Assembly (NCBI GenBank): GCA_037976565.1
Contig: CP137667.1
Span: 33,840,425 to 33,904,424 of the forward strand
Source of the DNA: Mesocentrotus franciscanus
Taxonomy: Eukaryota > Echinodermata > Echinoidea > Camarodonta > Strongylocentrotidae
Direction: 5' to 3'
Length of the DNA stretch: 64,000 bases
Shown here: piece by piece, positions 34,121 to 45,376 of the stretch
How the letters are laid out: each line of letters opens with the position of its first letter
How positions within the stretch are numbered: position 1 is the stretch's first letter
Notes under the pieces: model-generated
Told to the model about the DNA's origin: nothing
What the model saw: only the letters and a program-made list of their open reading frames with translations
Databases searched by the model: none
Made by a program: the position numbers and the translations under genes

Positions 34121-34228
34121 TAAATTTTTTTTAAAATCCCTCCTTAAACAACAATTGCCCATTATGCCACCTGGTGGTGATGCGGATTTGTTACCCCCCA
34201 AAAAAGTTTCTGCTCATTACGCCACTGA

Positions 34229-34520
34229 TTCCAGATAACACCTGCCGCCAATATAGGTCAGGGAAGGGGTGTGTTGATTAGTGCGATGCACCCACGTACA
34301 GTTATAATGACTTGAGACATTAGAGGGAGACTTTGAACGGCGCCGTCAGCGTAATTACTTGTACTGTGTACGTGCCTCAACCTTGAACTTCGGTTAAATT
34401 TAAAGCTATATAGTACACAATGTTGTAAGTATAATACAAAATAATCAATATTTTGCGTCCTATTTATAGTAGCAGACATACAAGAGTGGCTGATATTTCC
34501 AGGTGTCAAAATAATGTAAG
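34229..34520 (+). repeat. Segmental duplication, continuation of the 27,370 block
   Basis: It matches 57,366-57,690 in order: GCCGCCAATAT, CACATACAGTTATAAT-like, GTGCCTCAACCT, ATATTTTGCGTCCTA. The ~20 bp hairpin between the two GGCGCC sites of the other copies is absent here. Confidence 0.82.
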
Positions 34521-34659
34521 TATGCGTGACCACAGGTTGTCCAGACACCCCCTAAACGAGGATTTTTTTTCTGAAGCCAAAATACACCCTAAATGAGGAT
34601 TTCGCGTGTTTTCCCCCGAATTCACACCCTAAACGGGTATTTCACAAAAGTGTACTCCT

Positions 34660-34994
34660 CAGGGGCGGATCTAGCTTTTTGCTATTAAAATGGGGGTTGA
34701 CCCAATGATGATGCAGAGCATCGTCCACGAGCCGCGTAGCGGCGAGGCGAGTTTTTGTTGTTGCTATTTTGAACCCACGTAAGGGATGTTTTCCTGGCAT
34801 CTACTAGCACAATGGACTGACCATAAAAAGCAGTGCATGATAACGTATTTTTAAATCAAGTAACAGTTTAATACACAGTTCGGGGGTGGAGGTTGACCTA
34901 ATGACGATGCGGATACTGTGTGGGTCTGGACACATGATGGCGTTTTTCTATGCACATCACATTATCACTTGGCAGCCCCGTAGATCCGCCACTG
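34660..34994. mobile_element. MITE with CAGGGGCGGAT ends and 5-bp CTCCT duplication
   Basis: It starts CAGGGGCGGATCTAGC and ends GTAGATCCGCCACTG. CTCCT flanks both sides (34,655-34,659 and 34,995-34,999). It interrupts a short CCTAAACGAGG-type repeat whose halves join when the element is removed. The ends are hAT-like; a 5-bp duplication occurs in some hAT subgroups. Confidence 0.75.
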
Positions 34995-35274
34995 CTCCTA
35001 AACAAGTATTGTAAAATTGTAAACCATTGAGCATTTTGAAGTGCGATAGGGATTAAGTTGTTGACAATGTAAAACAAATTAAATTGCGCATCTGATGTAA
35101 AATTCAGGATTTAAAAATCTATTTCAATAGAGAAGCAATAACATCAACCTGTACACTTCCAAATGGTTTAAATGGACAGCCATCATAAGTCCTTTCTTTG
35201 AAAAAAAAGAATTATATTTCAAATTTGATCTATCTTATATAAGTACATGTAGTGTTTACACAAAAAGTACTTTA

Positions 35275-35340
35275 AAGGTCGGTCCCCAGACCTAAATACT
35301 CATATCTGATTTACATACACGTCTGTAAAAACAAATTAAC
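35275..35340 (+). repeat. SINE fragment (3' part)
   Basis: GGTCGGTCCCCAGACCTAAA and the following TACACGTCTGT match the SINE at 57,880-58,025 in the same orientation. Confidence 0.6.
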
Positions 35341-35549
35341 ACACATAATACACGTTTTAGCAGTATGGTCCTGTAATTCGCTGCTTCCCTAGCTGCGCTG
35401 TCGGTTTTCGCATCGAGTCCTCTGTCTATGAAGTGGACATTTGTATTGGGTTACGCTCTTTTGGCAAAAGTTGACCATGAGATGGCGCTGTGCAATAAAC
35501 AGTACGCTAGGGCAGAAAGTTCATTCGTTCAGTATCACTTTAAAATCTA

Positions 35550-35694
35550 GGGCCCTGTCTTTTAAAGGGTTATGATTGATCTGAAGCTATCACAAGTCCT
35601 GAAATCAGCAATTTACAATCTCCTTTCTCATAAATAGACATTTACGATTGATTTTAAGAAGCAATCAATGACAACTTTTTGTAGGACAGGGCCC
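35550..35694. mobile_element. GGGCCC-ended foldback MITE, copy 2
   Basis: The counterpart of the 10,579 element, carried along in the segmental duplication. Confidence 0.75.
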
Positions 35695-36665
35695 ATAAGT
35701 GGATTTTATTATTTAGCTGTAGTTCATGTCCACCTATTTGCAGAATTTGTTCTTCCATTTTGCCACATTTTGCCATTTTCTACTGTGACCCTTTTTCAAT
35801 ACATATTGCTATCAGTATATTTAGAATTGTTTAAAACAAACAGTTTTCAGAAAATTTATCTAGCTGTTTTGAAAATGAAATGTAGTATAAGAGTGGAAGG
35901 GGGGCTTTGCAAATTCCTGTCCAAAATGGATGTAATTTCACACATAATTTTGTGTACTACTAGAAGTTGTGAGGTTACTTTACCTAAGAAGAAAGATTAT
36001 GTTTGTAACAGTTGCGACTTGTGATGTGTTCTTACATTAAGGACACCATTGAGAATTACAAAGGACGCTATTTGAAAATAACTGGATATTTGATTTTATT
36101 ACTTATTTATCTTATCTATTTTCAATTCCATTTTTGAGAGCTAGGTAAAAGCATTTCCATTTAAAAGATGATGGCTTGTTATGTATGGGATCATACATAG
36201 AGCTGTTCTATTCAATGTTTGTATTTTCAGTTTACCTGAAGGAGAATAGGAGAGAAGATGGATTTGTTATTGTTATAACTTTATTATTTGTATGTCTATG
36301 ATGATGGTTATGATGATGGTTGAAGATACAGTATTTTTAGTCACCAAGTGGTGACTGATTTGTTATATAAACAAAAATCTATCTCTTGTCTGTATTCATT
36401 GAAAGTGTATTATAATGAATCTATATATATTTGTGATATAATGATGATAAAATGTGACATGACACAAACATGCAATAATCACTGTTGTATTGGTGCATAT
36501 TGTTTTTATGGTGCAGCATTCTTGTGTGGACTGAACAGATAAGGAGTGGAATTTTCTTTAAATATTACATTTTCTCTAGGTGGGCCCACAGGCATGACAG
36601 AGTGAGGGGTGGGGTCGCCATTTCCAGTATTTCTTGACGATATAAAAGTTGTTTGGTGATAATTT

Positions 36666-37432
36666 AGTCAGTTCAGTTCAGTTCAGTTCATTTTATTCAA
36701 TCCAATTCCATCTTTAAAAACATTTTATATGACATTGAATAAAACATGCAATTCCATATAACATATTACATTTTAAGTCACAAAATAATATATATCAAAT
36801 GGTGATGAAACTAAATTGGGCACAGCTGATAAAAAACCAAAAGGGTTTTGTCAGGACAGCTTCCCAAAAAATATATGATTTGGTAGACTAAATGGCGGAA
36901 AAACAAATAGAAAGTAGAAAAACAAAATAATTTATGAATTGCACCTTGTACCAACACAAGCCCAAAAAACAACATGGTGGGATAGGAAAGGAGATAGACA
37001 GCAAAAAAGAGAAAAAAGAAAGAGATGGAGGAAGTGAAAAAAAACCTTATAGATTCATTCAGTGAAAATCACGTATAATTAAAAACTGTTTTAGTTTACA
37101 TTTAAAACTGTTATAAAAAGAAACTGAAGTTATATTTGTTGGGAGCGAGTTCCAAATTACAGGTACATGATGTCTGCAGGAATAAGATGCAAAATCTGAA
37201 CATACATTCCATCTGTGATATCTATTCTTAGATCTAGTATAATTATAATTATGTATTGCACTGTTTCTTATAAACATACTGGATAGTATTTTAGGAAGCT
37301 CTGTATTTAGATGCTTATACATAAGTATTGCACACATATATTCATTCAACTGGTACACATCTAATATACTGAGTTGCTTAAACAAAGGTCTTGAATGGGC
37401 TTGGTAATGAGAGAGTGTTATTGTTCTTACAA
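36666..37432 (-). pseudogene. LINE 3' end with reverse-transcriptase C-terminus
   Basis: On the - strand an open frame (37,385-37,059) reads QLSILDVYQLNEYMCAILMY, AIHNYNYTRSKNRY and PVIWNSLPTNITSVSFYNSF. This is the characteristic C-terminal tail of CR1/L2/Jockey-like reverse transcriptases (HNYxTR...WNSLP). The + strand left end is (CAGTT)n, i.e. a short tandem 3' tail on the element strand. Copies A and C lack it, so it is a 5'-truncated insertion into copy B. Confidence 0.85.
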
Positions 37433-38269
37433 TCCTTTATGTTTATCTCGTATAGTACAAACAAACCTCTTCTTGACAACTTATTTTACCAATTTCAACT
37501 CATATTTCATTAGATCAAAATCTCTACATAAAATTCTATCTACAAAATGTATTTTATAGACATCCTCAGGGATGACAATATACATGTATACGAATATATA
37601 TGTATATACTCACACACACACACACTCACCCACACACGCACACACACACAGCAGCAGTAACTAAAAAAGAGAGCTTGGCTTCATGCATTAAAGAAATAAC
37701 GTTAAACAACAAATATTATATTGAATTGAATTGGATAGACTTTTACAAGATTATTAGTGCAGTTCAAAAGCGTAATTGTTTTTCTTCTTCGTCTAGGCTC
37801 TACTTCTTCTTATCCTATTTCTTCATTTTGTTTTTCGCTTTTTTATTGTTGTTGATGTTGCTCTTTTTTATTATTACTACTATAATTATTATATGCTATT
37901 ATTATAGTTATAATTATTGTTGTTGTTGTTTTTATTATAATTGTTCTTATTATGAGCCATGGGCCAACTCTTCAACTATTATCGCTAGTATCATAATACA
38001 TGTAGCTTGTTTTACCTCATTCAGAAGTATGCCTAAACCATTCTTTATTGTATGGCAACGACTATAAACGCCTTACATAATGAAATAAGATTACAATCAC
38101 AAAATAAAGCATTGAGAATCATTAACAGGTATACGCTAAACACGCGACCAATAAGCCAATTGAGAGATAATATCTGCGCACTGGCATATAAAGGTAAAGT
38201 TTGAATTAAAAAAAAACTGTAAAACCCGTCAAGACAACAGCTGGCTACGTGTTTTTTTACAGATCGGAC

Positions 38270-38370
38270 GTGTATATCAATCACATTCAGATATGATTAG
38301 TAAGGTCTGGGGACCGACCTTTAACGTCACCATCTGAAAGACGTGATTCAGTTTCGAACCGGGGTCCGCG
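38270..38370 (-). repeat. tRNA-like SINE piece
   Basis: On the - strand GGACCCCGGTTCGAAACTG (B-box-like) is followed by GTCTTTCAGATGGTGACGTT and GGTCGGTCCCCAGACC. It is the inverted counterpart of 57,880-58,025. Confidence 0.65.
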
Positions 38371-38430
38371 TGATCCACTTTGTAGGCCTAGATTTGTCAT
38401 TGATTACGTAATGAAGCGTTTTGTTTACAT

Positions 38431-40147
38431 CAGGCGCGGATCCAGCATTTCTTAGGGGGGGGGGGCCAAATTTGAAATTATGCGAGCCCAATATTGGTAC
38501 GTAACGGTGACCAGCAGTGGCGAAATGAGCAAAAATGTTTGGGGGTCGAGGGGGCGGAGCCCCCGGAAGCTCAGGGGCTTTAGGCATTTAATTACGGTCA
38601 GATGAACATATTTTGATACCTTATTTGTGACACTGGCAGGACACTAATTGGCGTTGGGTCCAGGGGGCGGAGCCCCCAGAAGCTCAAGGGTTTTAGGCAC
38701 TAAATTACCGTCAAATGAGCATCTAGGGGCCCACCTTAGGGCCCTAGGTGGGGTCCAGGGGGCAGAGCCCCCGGAAGCTCAGGGGTTTTAGGCAATTTAA
38801 TTACGGTCAGATGAGCATATTTTTATACCTTATTTGTGACACTGGCAAGTCACTAATTGACGTGGGGTCCAGGGGGCGGAGCCCCCGGAAGCTGAAGGGT
38901 TTTAGGCACTAAATTACCGTCAAATGAGCATCTAGGGGCCCACCTTAGGGCCCTAGGTGGGGTCCAGGGGGCAGAGCCCCCGGAAGCTCAGGGGTTTTAG
39001 GCAATTTAATTACGGTCAGATGAGCATATTTTTATACCTTATTTGTGACACTGGCAAGTCACTAATTGGCGTGGGGTCCAGGGGGCAGAGCCCCCGGAAG
39101 CTCAGGGGTTTTAGGCATTAAATTACGGTCAGATGAACATATTTTGATACCTTATTTTTGACCCTGGCAAGACACTAATTGGCGTGAGGTCCAGGGTGCG
39201 GAGCCCCCAGAAGCTCAGGGATTTTAGGCATCAAATTACCGTCAGATTAGCATCCAGGGGTCCGCCTTAGGGCACTCGGTGGGGTCCAGGGGGCAGCGCC
39301 CCGAAAGCTCAGAGGTTTTAGGCATTTAATCACGGTCAGATGAGCATATTTTGATACCTCATTAATTTGTGACACTAACAGGTCACTATTCTTTTTTTTT
39401 CTCTCTTTCTTTCTATTTCTCTTTAATATACTTTTTCAAAAAAAGTGGGGGGCTCGAGGCCTCCGAGCCCCGCTGTTTCGCGGGCCCTGACATGTAGGCC
39501 TCTAAATAAGCATATTTCTTGCCTGACTGTAAATTTAGAAATTTGTCATTTTCCAACAATCGCATAAAAAAGTATAATTTACTAAAAAGTGTGGAAAAAT
39601 CTCGGAAAATTACGTCATTTCAGCAACATTTGTAAATCACCGGTATCGAATTTTATTAGGGCCCCCTTAGCCCCCTCCCGATCTACACCTTGTTGGCCGG
39701 AAAATCTCAACTGATCTCCCCTACCTTTCTTCTTTCTCTTTTTTTCTTTCCCTTTCTCTCCTTTTTCCCTTTCCCTTCCCTTCCTTCTCTCTCTTTAAGG
39801 TTTGCTGGGAGGCAAGGGTCTTTCGGCCCCGATCCACACGTTGTTAGCGGGATTTATCGCAAATGATCTCCCCTTCTTTTCACCCTTTTCTTTTCTTCTT
39901 CCTCTTTTTTGTTCCCTTTTAGCTCTCCTCTTTGCCTTTCCCTTCCTTCTCTTTTTTTTTTGGCGGGGCGGGGAGGCAAGGCCCTTCCCCCCCCCCTCCC
40001 CCGATCTCCTTCTTTCCCCCTTTCTTTTCTTCGTCCTCTTCTTTCTTTCCCTTTCTCTCCTCTTTCCCTTCTTTTCCTTCTCTCTCTCTCTCTCTTTTTT
40101 CCGCGGGGGGCAAGGCCCGCTCGGTCCCCCCCCTGGATTCGCGCGTG
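38431..40147. mobile_element. hAT-like non-autonomous element, 8-bp GTTTACAT duplication
   Basis: Ends are CAGGCGCGGATCCAG and CTGGATTCGCGCGTG (inverted, two mismatches). GTTTACAT flanks both sides (38,423-38,430 and 40,148-40,155). The inverted arm has an uninterrupted site near 57,780 with a single TTTACAT, so the insertion is specific to this arm. The interior has a higher-order tandem array, a block shared with 31,870-32,010, and a polypyrimidine stretch. No transposase was seen; long frames at 39,795-40,205 come from simple sequence. Confidence 0.9.
38545..39365. repeat. Higher-order tandem array with GGGGGCGGAGCCCCC cores
   Basis: Two related monomers of about 110 and 95 bp alternate. 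Both begin with the GGGGGCGGAGCCCCC hairpin and GAAGCTCAGGGGTTTTAGGC. One continues with GATACCTTATTTGTGACAC, the other with GGGCCCACCTTAGGGCCC. The order is A B A B A A B A. Confidence 0.88.
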
Positions 40148-40155
40148 GTTTACAT

Positions 40156-42440
40156 TGCCATTGCCGCGCTAAGGGAAGAATCAATGACGCGGAAAAATCG
40201 ATCATGTCTGTAGACGGGCAGAGTAGAAATTCACGTCTAAAGAAGCTGAATAATACCCACCACTGTTATAAGTCTGCTACTATAAGTAGGACGCAAAATC
40301 TTGGTCCTTAAGTGGCAGATTGTTTTTATTATACTTTATACGAACAAAGCACATCGTGTACTATAGCGTTAACATTAAAAGGAAGTTTAGGTTGAGGCAC
40401 GTGCAAAGTACATGTAAATACGCTGACGACCGGTTTTTATGGCGCCCCGAAACGGCGCCATTCAATGTCTAATTTTAATGTCTCAAGTTGACGAAGATTA
40501 TAACTGTACGTGGATGCTTCGCAATAATTAACACACCACTTTCCCTGGACCTATTGGCGGCTTGTGTTATCTGGAACACGTCTAGACAGAGAGACCGAAA
40601 TGCTTAGTTCTACATGGACTTCATTGGCTATTTTTTGCAATCTTTGTCGGTCAATTTGGAATGTCTTACGATTGGAATAACTACGAAGCAGCTTCACTCC
40701 AGGGAACCATAGCGCGGAGATAAACCTTATTCGCTCTATTCCGGAAACACGATACATGTAGAAAGAAAAAAGTTCATAAAACTGAATTTTTTTAAAACGT
40801 AAATCGTTTGAAAAATCATTGGTCCTGGAAAACTACAAGAAATATGCAGTCCCACAAGGTAGGTTTCTTTTGTAATTATAACTACCAACAGTCATTTTTT
40901 TCGTAAGATCAAAGCACTACTTAACAAGATCGTAAACACTTTCGAAAAATCAACCAAAGACAATCATGTACGGAAATATGCGAGCATTACAATGATGTAT
41001 TACGTAACCCGAACATGAGACATACAATGCATGCATGAGGTCTAACCGTACATGGTATGGACTCTATGGTATGGGATATACCAGGTGTTCTCAAACGTTT
41101 CCTTTGACCGCCCAGATGTGATTTCCATGAAAGCTGTAACATGGGATGCCGATCCTAAATTCTTACAATAAAGATCATTTAACAAAACTGTTCTCCCGAT
41201 TTGGACATAATATATCCAAATGTATATAGAACACTCCACTCTACTCTAGTAGTCTACATTTTTATATATTTCCAAATCTTGAGAACAATTGTGTTGATTT
41301 ATTTATTTTGTTGTACAGTCAACGACGAAGGCTACAATGCCGACATCTTGGCTACAATAAGCAACAGGTGACACCAGCTACGTCCTATAGTCTTCACTCT
41401 TTCATTTAATATATATATTATATACATATATATATATAATATTCAACACAAAATTTTATTAAAAAACTACACTGATAGCGTAATGGTGTAACAAATGTTC
41501 GCCTGTAGGGTTTCTTTAGGTTGTGATACAGCAAAGTACAAGTGCATTAAACAATGCACACAAAAAGATACGCGCCTATTTTTAAGGCAACAGGCGCAAC
41601 ATATCTTAGAGAAGGAAAACAAAAACCAAAGGCGGAGCAGCTAGTACCCTCACTTTCTCTAGATATATGATGATAATAATAATAATAATAATTAAAATGA
41701 TAATAATAATAATCATAATGTTAATAATAATGATAAGATAATTATCATAAGCTAATGCGTCGTGTTTACTTTCTCGTAAAATATTTGCACATTGCCTTGG
41801 AAACGCCATTAGGATTATTATTCTTAATATTTGTTTTAATCATTTGATAGAGACGTAATATACGTCGAAATTCGTGACCTTATATGTACTGTTGGGTTTA
41901 ACGCATGAATCTTCTCTTCTCTCTATACAAATAAATGTATATAAATTATATTTAGTCAAAATAATATATGTATAAATATAGATATATATGTAGGCCTATA
42001 TTGTAATTCTGAGGATATCTATAAATTACATTTTGACATAACAAACTTTGAATTCATAACTTTGTGGTTAGTCCTGAAATGGACTGTAAGGTTTGAAAGG
42101 ATATAGAAAGAAAGAGAGTGTGTGATAGAGAGAGGGGTATTCTTTCGGGTTCGTCCTATGGAGGACTACTTTGTATGGTAAGGATAGAGGTATTCTTTCG
42201 TGACAGTATAGTCCTGTAGGAATGTAAAGAGAGATCGAGGCTTCTCCAGCTGCGGACGTGGACAGTTTGACTGTTCGTCTGCATCGGGAGAACATTTTAT
42301 ATAGATTATCAAATATACTTTCTTGGGTTTAAAATCATTTTTTTTTTTTGGGGGGGTGAAGTTCCATCCCATTAGGCCTACTACCCATTACATGATGATG
42401 TTACATTCCAAAGCTTTTAAACATTACTTCTCTTTCTTCT
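40156..42440. other. Intergenic part of left arm, upstream of GAL3ST-like copy 2
   Basis: Mirrors 55,370-57,790. It contains a GGCGCC hairpin near 40,442, a TA palindrome at 41,405-41,445, an (AAT)n stretch at 41,672-41,740 and a G-run at 42,350. No coding exon was recognised, though the unseen 5' exon of the sulfotransferase could lie here. Confidence 0.55.
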
Positions 42441-42453
42441 CCAGTTTCGGACA

Positions 42454-43641
42454 ATGCTGCTACTCTGCACACTGATCGGATTCGCCATTCTGTTCCTAAA
42501 CCTCCGAACTGTGACATTGGTGACAACCTTCAAATCAGCACGTCCCTTTTCGATCACCATCCATCGGTTTAGTGAAGGACAACCTAGCCAGAGGTTTCCT
42601 GTCAACGTCTTCTCCGGCATCAGAGACCACTTCTTCCATGTACAATGCAAGCCCGCCCTCTCAGTTGTCTACGTGAAGACGCATAAGACGGGAAGCACCA
42701 CCATGTCCAGTGTGGTAAACAGGTTCGGATTCTCACGTAATGCGTCCTTTTTGCTCTACAGAAACGATACAAGTCATGGCCACTTTCGACAAACCAACAT
42801 AAGTGACGTCAGTGACCTTTTACCTCCTATAGGCGTACCATCGGGCGAGTATGCTTCTTACCGCGATTTTGACATTATGACCTCACACATCCGCTTTTTA
42901 CCGAATATTGAGTTCCTGAGGCGATACATGAGGCAAAGATCAAGGGCTATCACAGTGCTACGCAAGCCGACGAAACAATGGGAGTCGGCTTTTCTCTTCT
43001 TCAATTGTGCCAAGACTATGAAAATAATCAATAAAAATGCATCGGAAAAGTTCCAGACATTCTTGTCGTATCCTCTGATGTACTGGACCAGCGCTGAAGA
43101 GGGCCAGTGCAAGTACTACACAAGGAATGGGATGTGGTACGATCTCAGTTCCAACGATGCCATCCATACGAACGAGAGTGAGGTCTATCGAGAGCTTAAG
43201 ATCCTGGACCAGAATCTGGACCTTGTTCTCATCACCGAATACCTGGACGAATCGCTGCTCCTACTGAAGAAACTGATGTGCTGGGACTACGAAGACATTC
43301 TGTATGTTACGCTGAACCAGCGAAATACAACGTCGGAGGTGACCGAAAAGCAAAGACTCAATATTAAAAAGTGGAATATGGCTGATACTATCCTCTACGA
43401 TCACTACAACCAGACGCTGTGGAGGAAAGTCCAGGAATATGGACCGACCTTCGAACAGGACCTGGCCCATTTTCGGACGTTACTAACGGAATACATGGCA
43501 CTGTGTGGCATAGGGGATACGACAATATCCAGGAGCAAGCATAGAATAGGGTTTGTAGCACATAATAGTAGCGCCCTCTGCCAGAGTCTTGTCACGGAGG
43601 GTAACGGGATGATAGTGACACGTCAAAAAGCCCTTCTGTAG
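42454..43641 (+). CDS. Galactose-3-O-sulfotransferase-like protein, copy 2
   Basis: 395 residues, intact, in the left arm. It has the same layout as copy 1: signal anchor (LIGFAILFLNL), PAPS loop KTHKTGSTT, 3'-phosphate site TVLRKPTKQWESAF, then LITEYLDESLLLLKKLMCW. The Glu after the Arg of the 3'-phosphate site is Lys here (LRKP versus LREP in the other two copies), the most notable change near the active site. The tail also differs (LTEYMALC, TTISRSK). The first ATG lies nine bases after a pyrimidine-rich acceptor (AG at 42,443-42,444). Predicted as a Golgi type II sulfotransferase acting on galactose-terminated glycans; the acceptor is unknown. Confidence 0.92.
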   Translation: MLLLCTLIGFAILFLNLRTVTLVTTFKSARPFSITIHRFSEGQPSQRFPVNVFSGIRDHFFHVQCKPALSVVYVKTHKTGSTTMSSVVNRFGFSRNASFLLYRNDTSHGHFRQTNISDVSDLLPPIGVPSGEYASYRDFDIMTSHIRFLPNIEFLRRYMRQRSRAITVLRKPTKQWESAFLFFNCAKTMKIINKNASEKFQTFLSYPLMYWTSAEEGQCKYYTRNGMWYDLSSNDAIHTNESEVYRELKILDQNLDLVLITEYLDESLLLLKKLMCWDYEDILYVTLNQRNTTSEVTEKQRLNIKKWNMADTILYDHYNQTLWRKVQEYGPTFEQDLAHFRTLLTEYMALCGIGDTTISRSKHRIGFVAHNSSALCQSLVTEGNGMIVTRQKALL

Positions 43642-43975
43642 GCTGGTCCTCGATCGTGGCTATTGTCTTATGAAAGTTGTGCACGAGACGTCATTTCGAT
43701 TGCGTGATTTCCTGTGGGAATAAATCCTGTGCAGACAATTGGCTACTAAATTTTGGTACTGTTAACTTGGAAGTCATCACCTTTGATATGATTTGATTTG
43801 AATTGATTAATTTATTTCTGTTTGATTTTCCTTTTCTTTTGCAGTTTTACAAATATATAACAAACAAATCTATTAGAACAATCTATCTCTCACACCGCGC
43901 GTTAAGGTCCGCGTCAGTCGATGACGCAGTCATACGTCAGCTAAATGGCGCATCGTGTGCAATGGAGAGATATAT

Positions 43976-44030
43976 AGAGAGGGAGAGAGAGAGAGGTAGA
44001 GAGAGAGAGAGAGAGGAGAGAGCTATTTAA
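43976..44030. repeat. (GA)n microsatellite, short allele of the inverted pair
   Basis: About 55 bp of GAGAGA in left arm; its mirror in the right arm (53,388-53,938) is about ten times longer. Confidence 0.9.
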
Positions 44031-44587
44031 TCCCAATTAGTTCTGGTCATTGTGGGAAAAGAAATTCATGTAGGCCTACATAATCAAACGAAACCTAAAT
44101 GTCCCGTCATTGCTGACGTAGCCTTCGTCAACGACTGACCAAAAAGCCAGTCCGTAGATTCAATTTGCGCATGGGCAGATAAAGGTAATTTTTACCGATA
44201 TTGCAAGACCCACTGACACTATACTGGATTCGAGCTCATGAAAGTTATGTAATCATTACTTATTTTATTCACCGACGGCACCTTCTCAAGAACGCCAACA
44301 AAGGTATTCATGAAGCACCTTCTTCACTTTGGCAGCGAATTTTCTAAAATGTACAACGTATGATGTCTGCATGTGTAAAAGATCTATGGATATTTGGGGT
44401 CATTTTGTACCAGAGCTTACTACGAACTGGTCTATTAAATTGAAAATGCATACATCAAAGTTTGCGTTGAGAATATTGCATCGTATGCACACCGGTTTTA
44501 ACAAATCAATAAACTTGTTTACTAATGTATTTCAATTATATGCATGTTTCTCTCCCTAATCCCTGTTACCAGCCATTTTATTCACCT

Positions 44588-44719
44588 GGGCCCCGTCTTA
44601 CAAAGAGTTACGATTGATCCCAATCAATCGTAAGTCCTCCAATCAATCGCAAGTTTGCAGTCTTCTATCTCGTATGTACATAGTTGCGATTGATATCAAC
44701 TCTTTGTAAGACGGGGCCC
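44588..44719. mobile_element. GGGCCC-ended foldback MITE, copy 3
   Basis: It runs from GGGCCCCGTCTTACAAAGAG to CTCTTTGTAAGACGGGGCCC, with CAATCG motifs inside. The mirror position of the right arm lacks it (near 52,820, CATTGCAGGTGAATG is continuous), so it inserted after the duplication or was lost from the other arm. Confidence 0.8.
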
Positions 44720-45279
44720 TGCAATGACTAATGGTGTCTATAATGATGGAATCCACTTTGCACACATTAGTTGTTGCTATGGTGGGCAAGTATCCGTAAG
44801 CTTTTTAGTTGTCAAGTTAAAGTTTTGTTCAAAAAGTATGCAAAAAATTATTAAAAGGGTATTTTAGCTAAAAATAAATATGCCTCGGGGAATAACCATC
44901 ACTTTACATAATTATTAAAAATCTATTTGTTCTTAAAACTTGGTGGGATTGTTTTTTAAGTATTTGATGCAAGGACAAGAATATCTTTAATTTCCAGTTA
45001 AGAAAATTTCAAATGGAACGAAAATAATGATGAATCCATAGTGTCAAGTGGTGACAACACAACTCGATTCCCGGTTTAATTTTCATTTTGTCTTTGATTT
45101 ACCTTCCGAATGTAATAACCCGCAATCTTATATTTGTGACAATCGTATTCATTATGTATTGCTAGTAGCGCAGCGCTGATGAAGGCTGGCCGGAACACCC
45201 CCTCCCTCGAGAATGGAAACATGATAAATAGGAAGAAAGGCTGGAAAATGAAACACACACACACATACACAAAGCCGAG

Positions 45280-45376
45280 TGAGAGAGAGAGAGAGGGGGA
45301 GAGAGAAAGAGAGAGAAAATGATAGAGAGAGGGAGGGAGAGAGAGAGAGGGAGGGAGAGAGAGAGAGAGAGAGAGA
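45280..45376. repeat. (GA)n microsatellite
   Basis: Inverted counterpart of the CT tracts at 52,105-52,206 and 12,583-12,726. Confidence 0.92.

Larger units (their letters stand above)
27967..34228. mobile_element. Composite insertion (6.26 kb) flanked by 8-bp ATTCCAGA
   Basis: ATTCCAGA at 27,959-27,966 and at 34,229-34,236 flank the block exactly where homology to the segment at 56.8-57.7 kb is interrupted. Its reverse-complement relative near 40,560-40,600 has one uninterrupted TTCCAGATAACAC. An 8-bp duplication fits a hAT element. The right end reads CATTACGCCACTG, a common hAT-type terminus (CAGTGGCG when reversed), but the left end CAAAACTGAAGG matches it only weakly. Inside lie a Harbinger element, a GTGCCCC array and a LINE end, so the block grew by nested insertion. 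Confidence 0.6.
35359..37600 (+). repeat. Segmental duplication, copy B
   Basis: It matches copy A from GCAGTATGG onward, including the GGGCCC MITE at 35,550-35,694, and ends near a TA/CA microsatellite at about 37,575-37,650. A LINE 3' end (36,666-37,432) interrupts it. Confidence 0.88.

Noticed and set aside
39795..40311. Overlapping long frames on both strands (Lys/Glu/Arg-rich or Phe/Leu/Ser-rich)
   Set aside because: They come from a polypyrimidine stretch inside the hAT-like element, open on both strands through composition alone.
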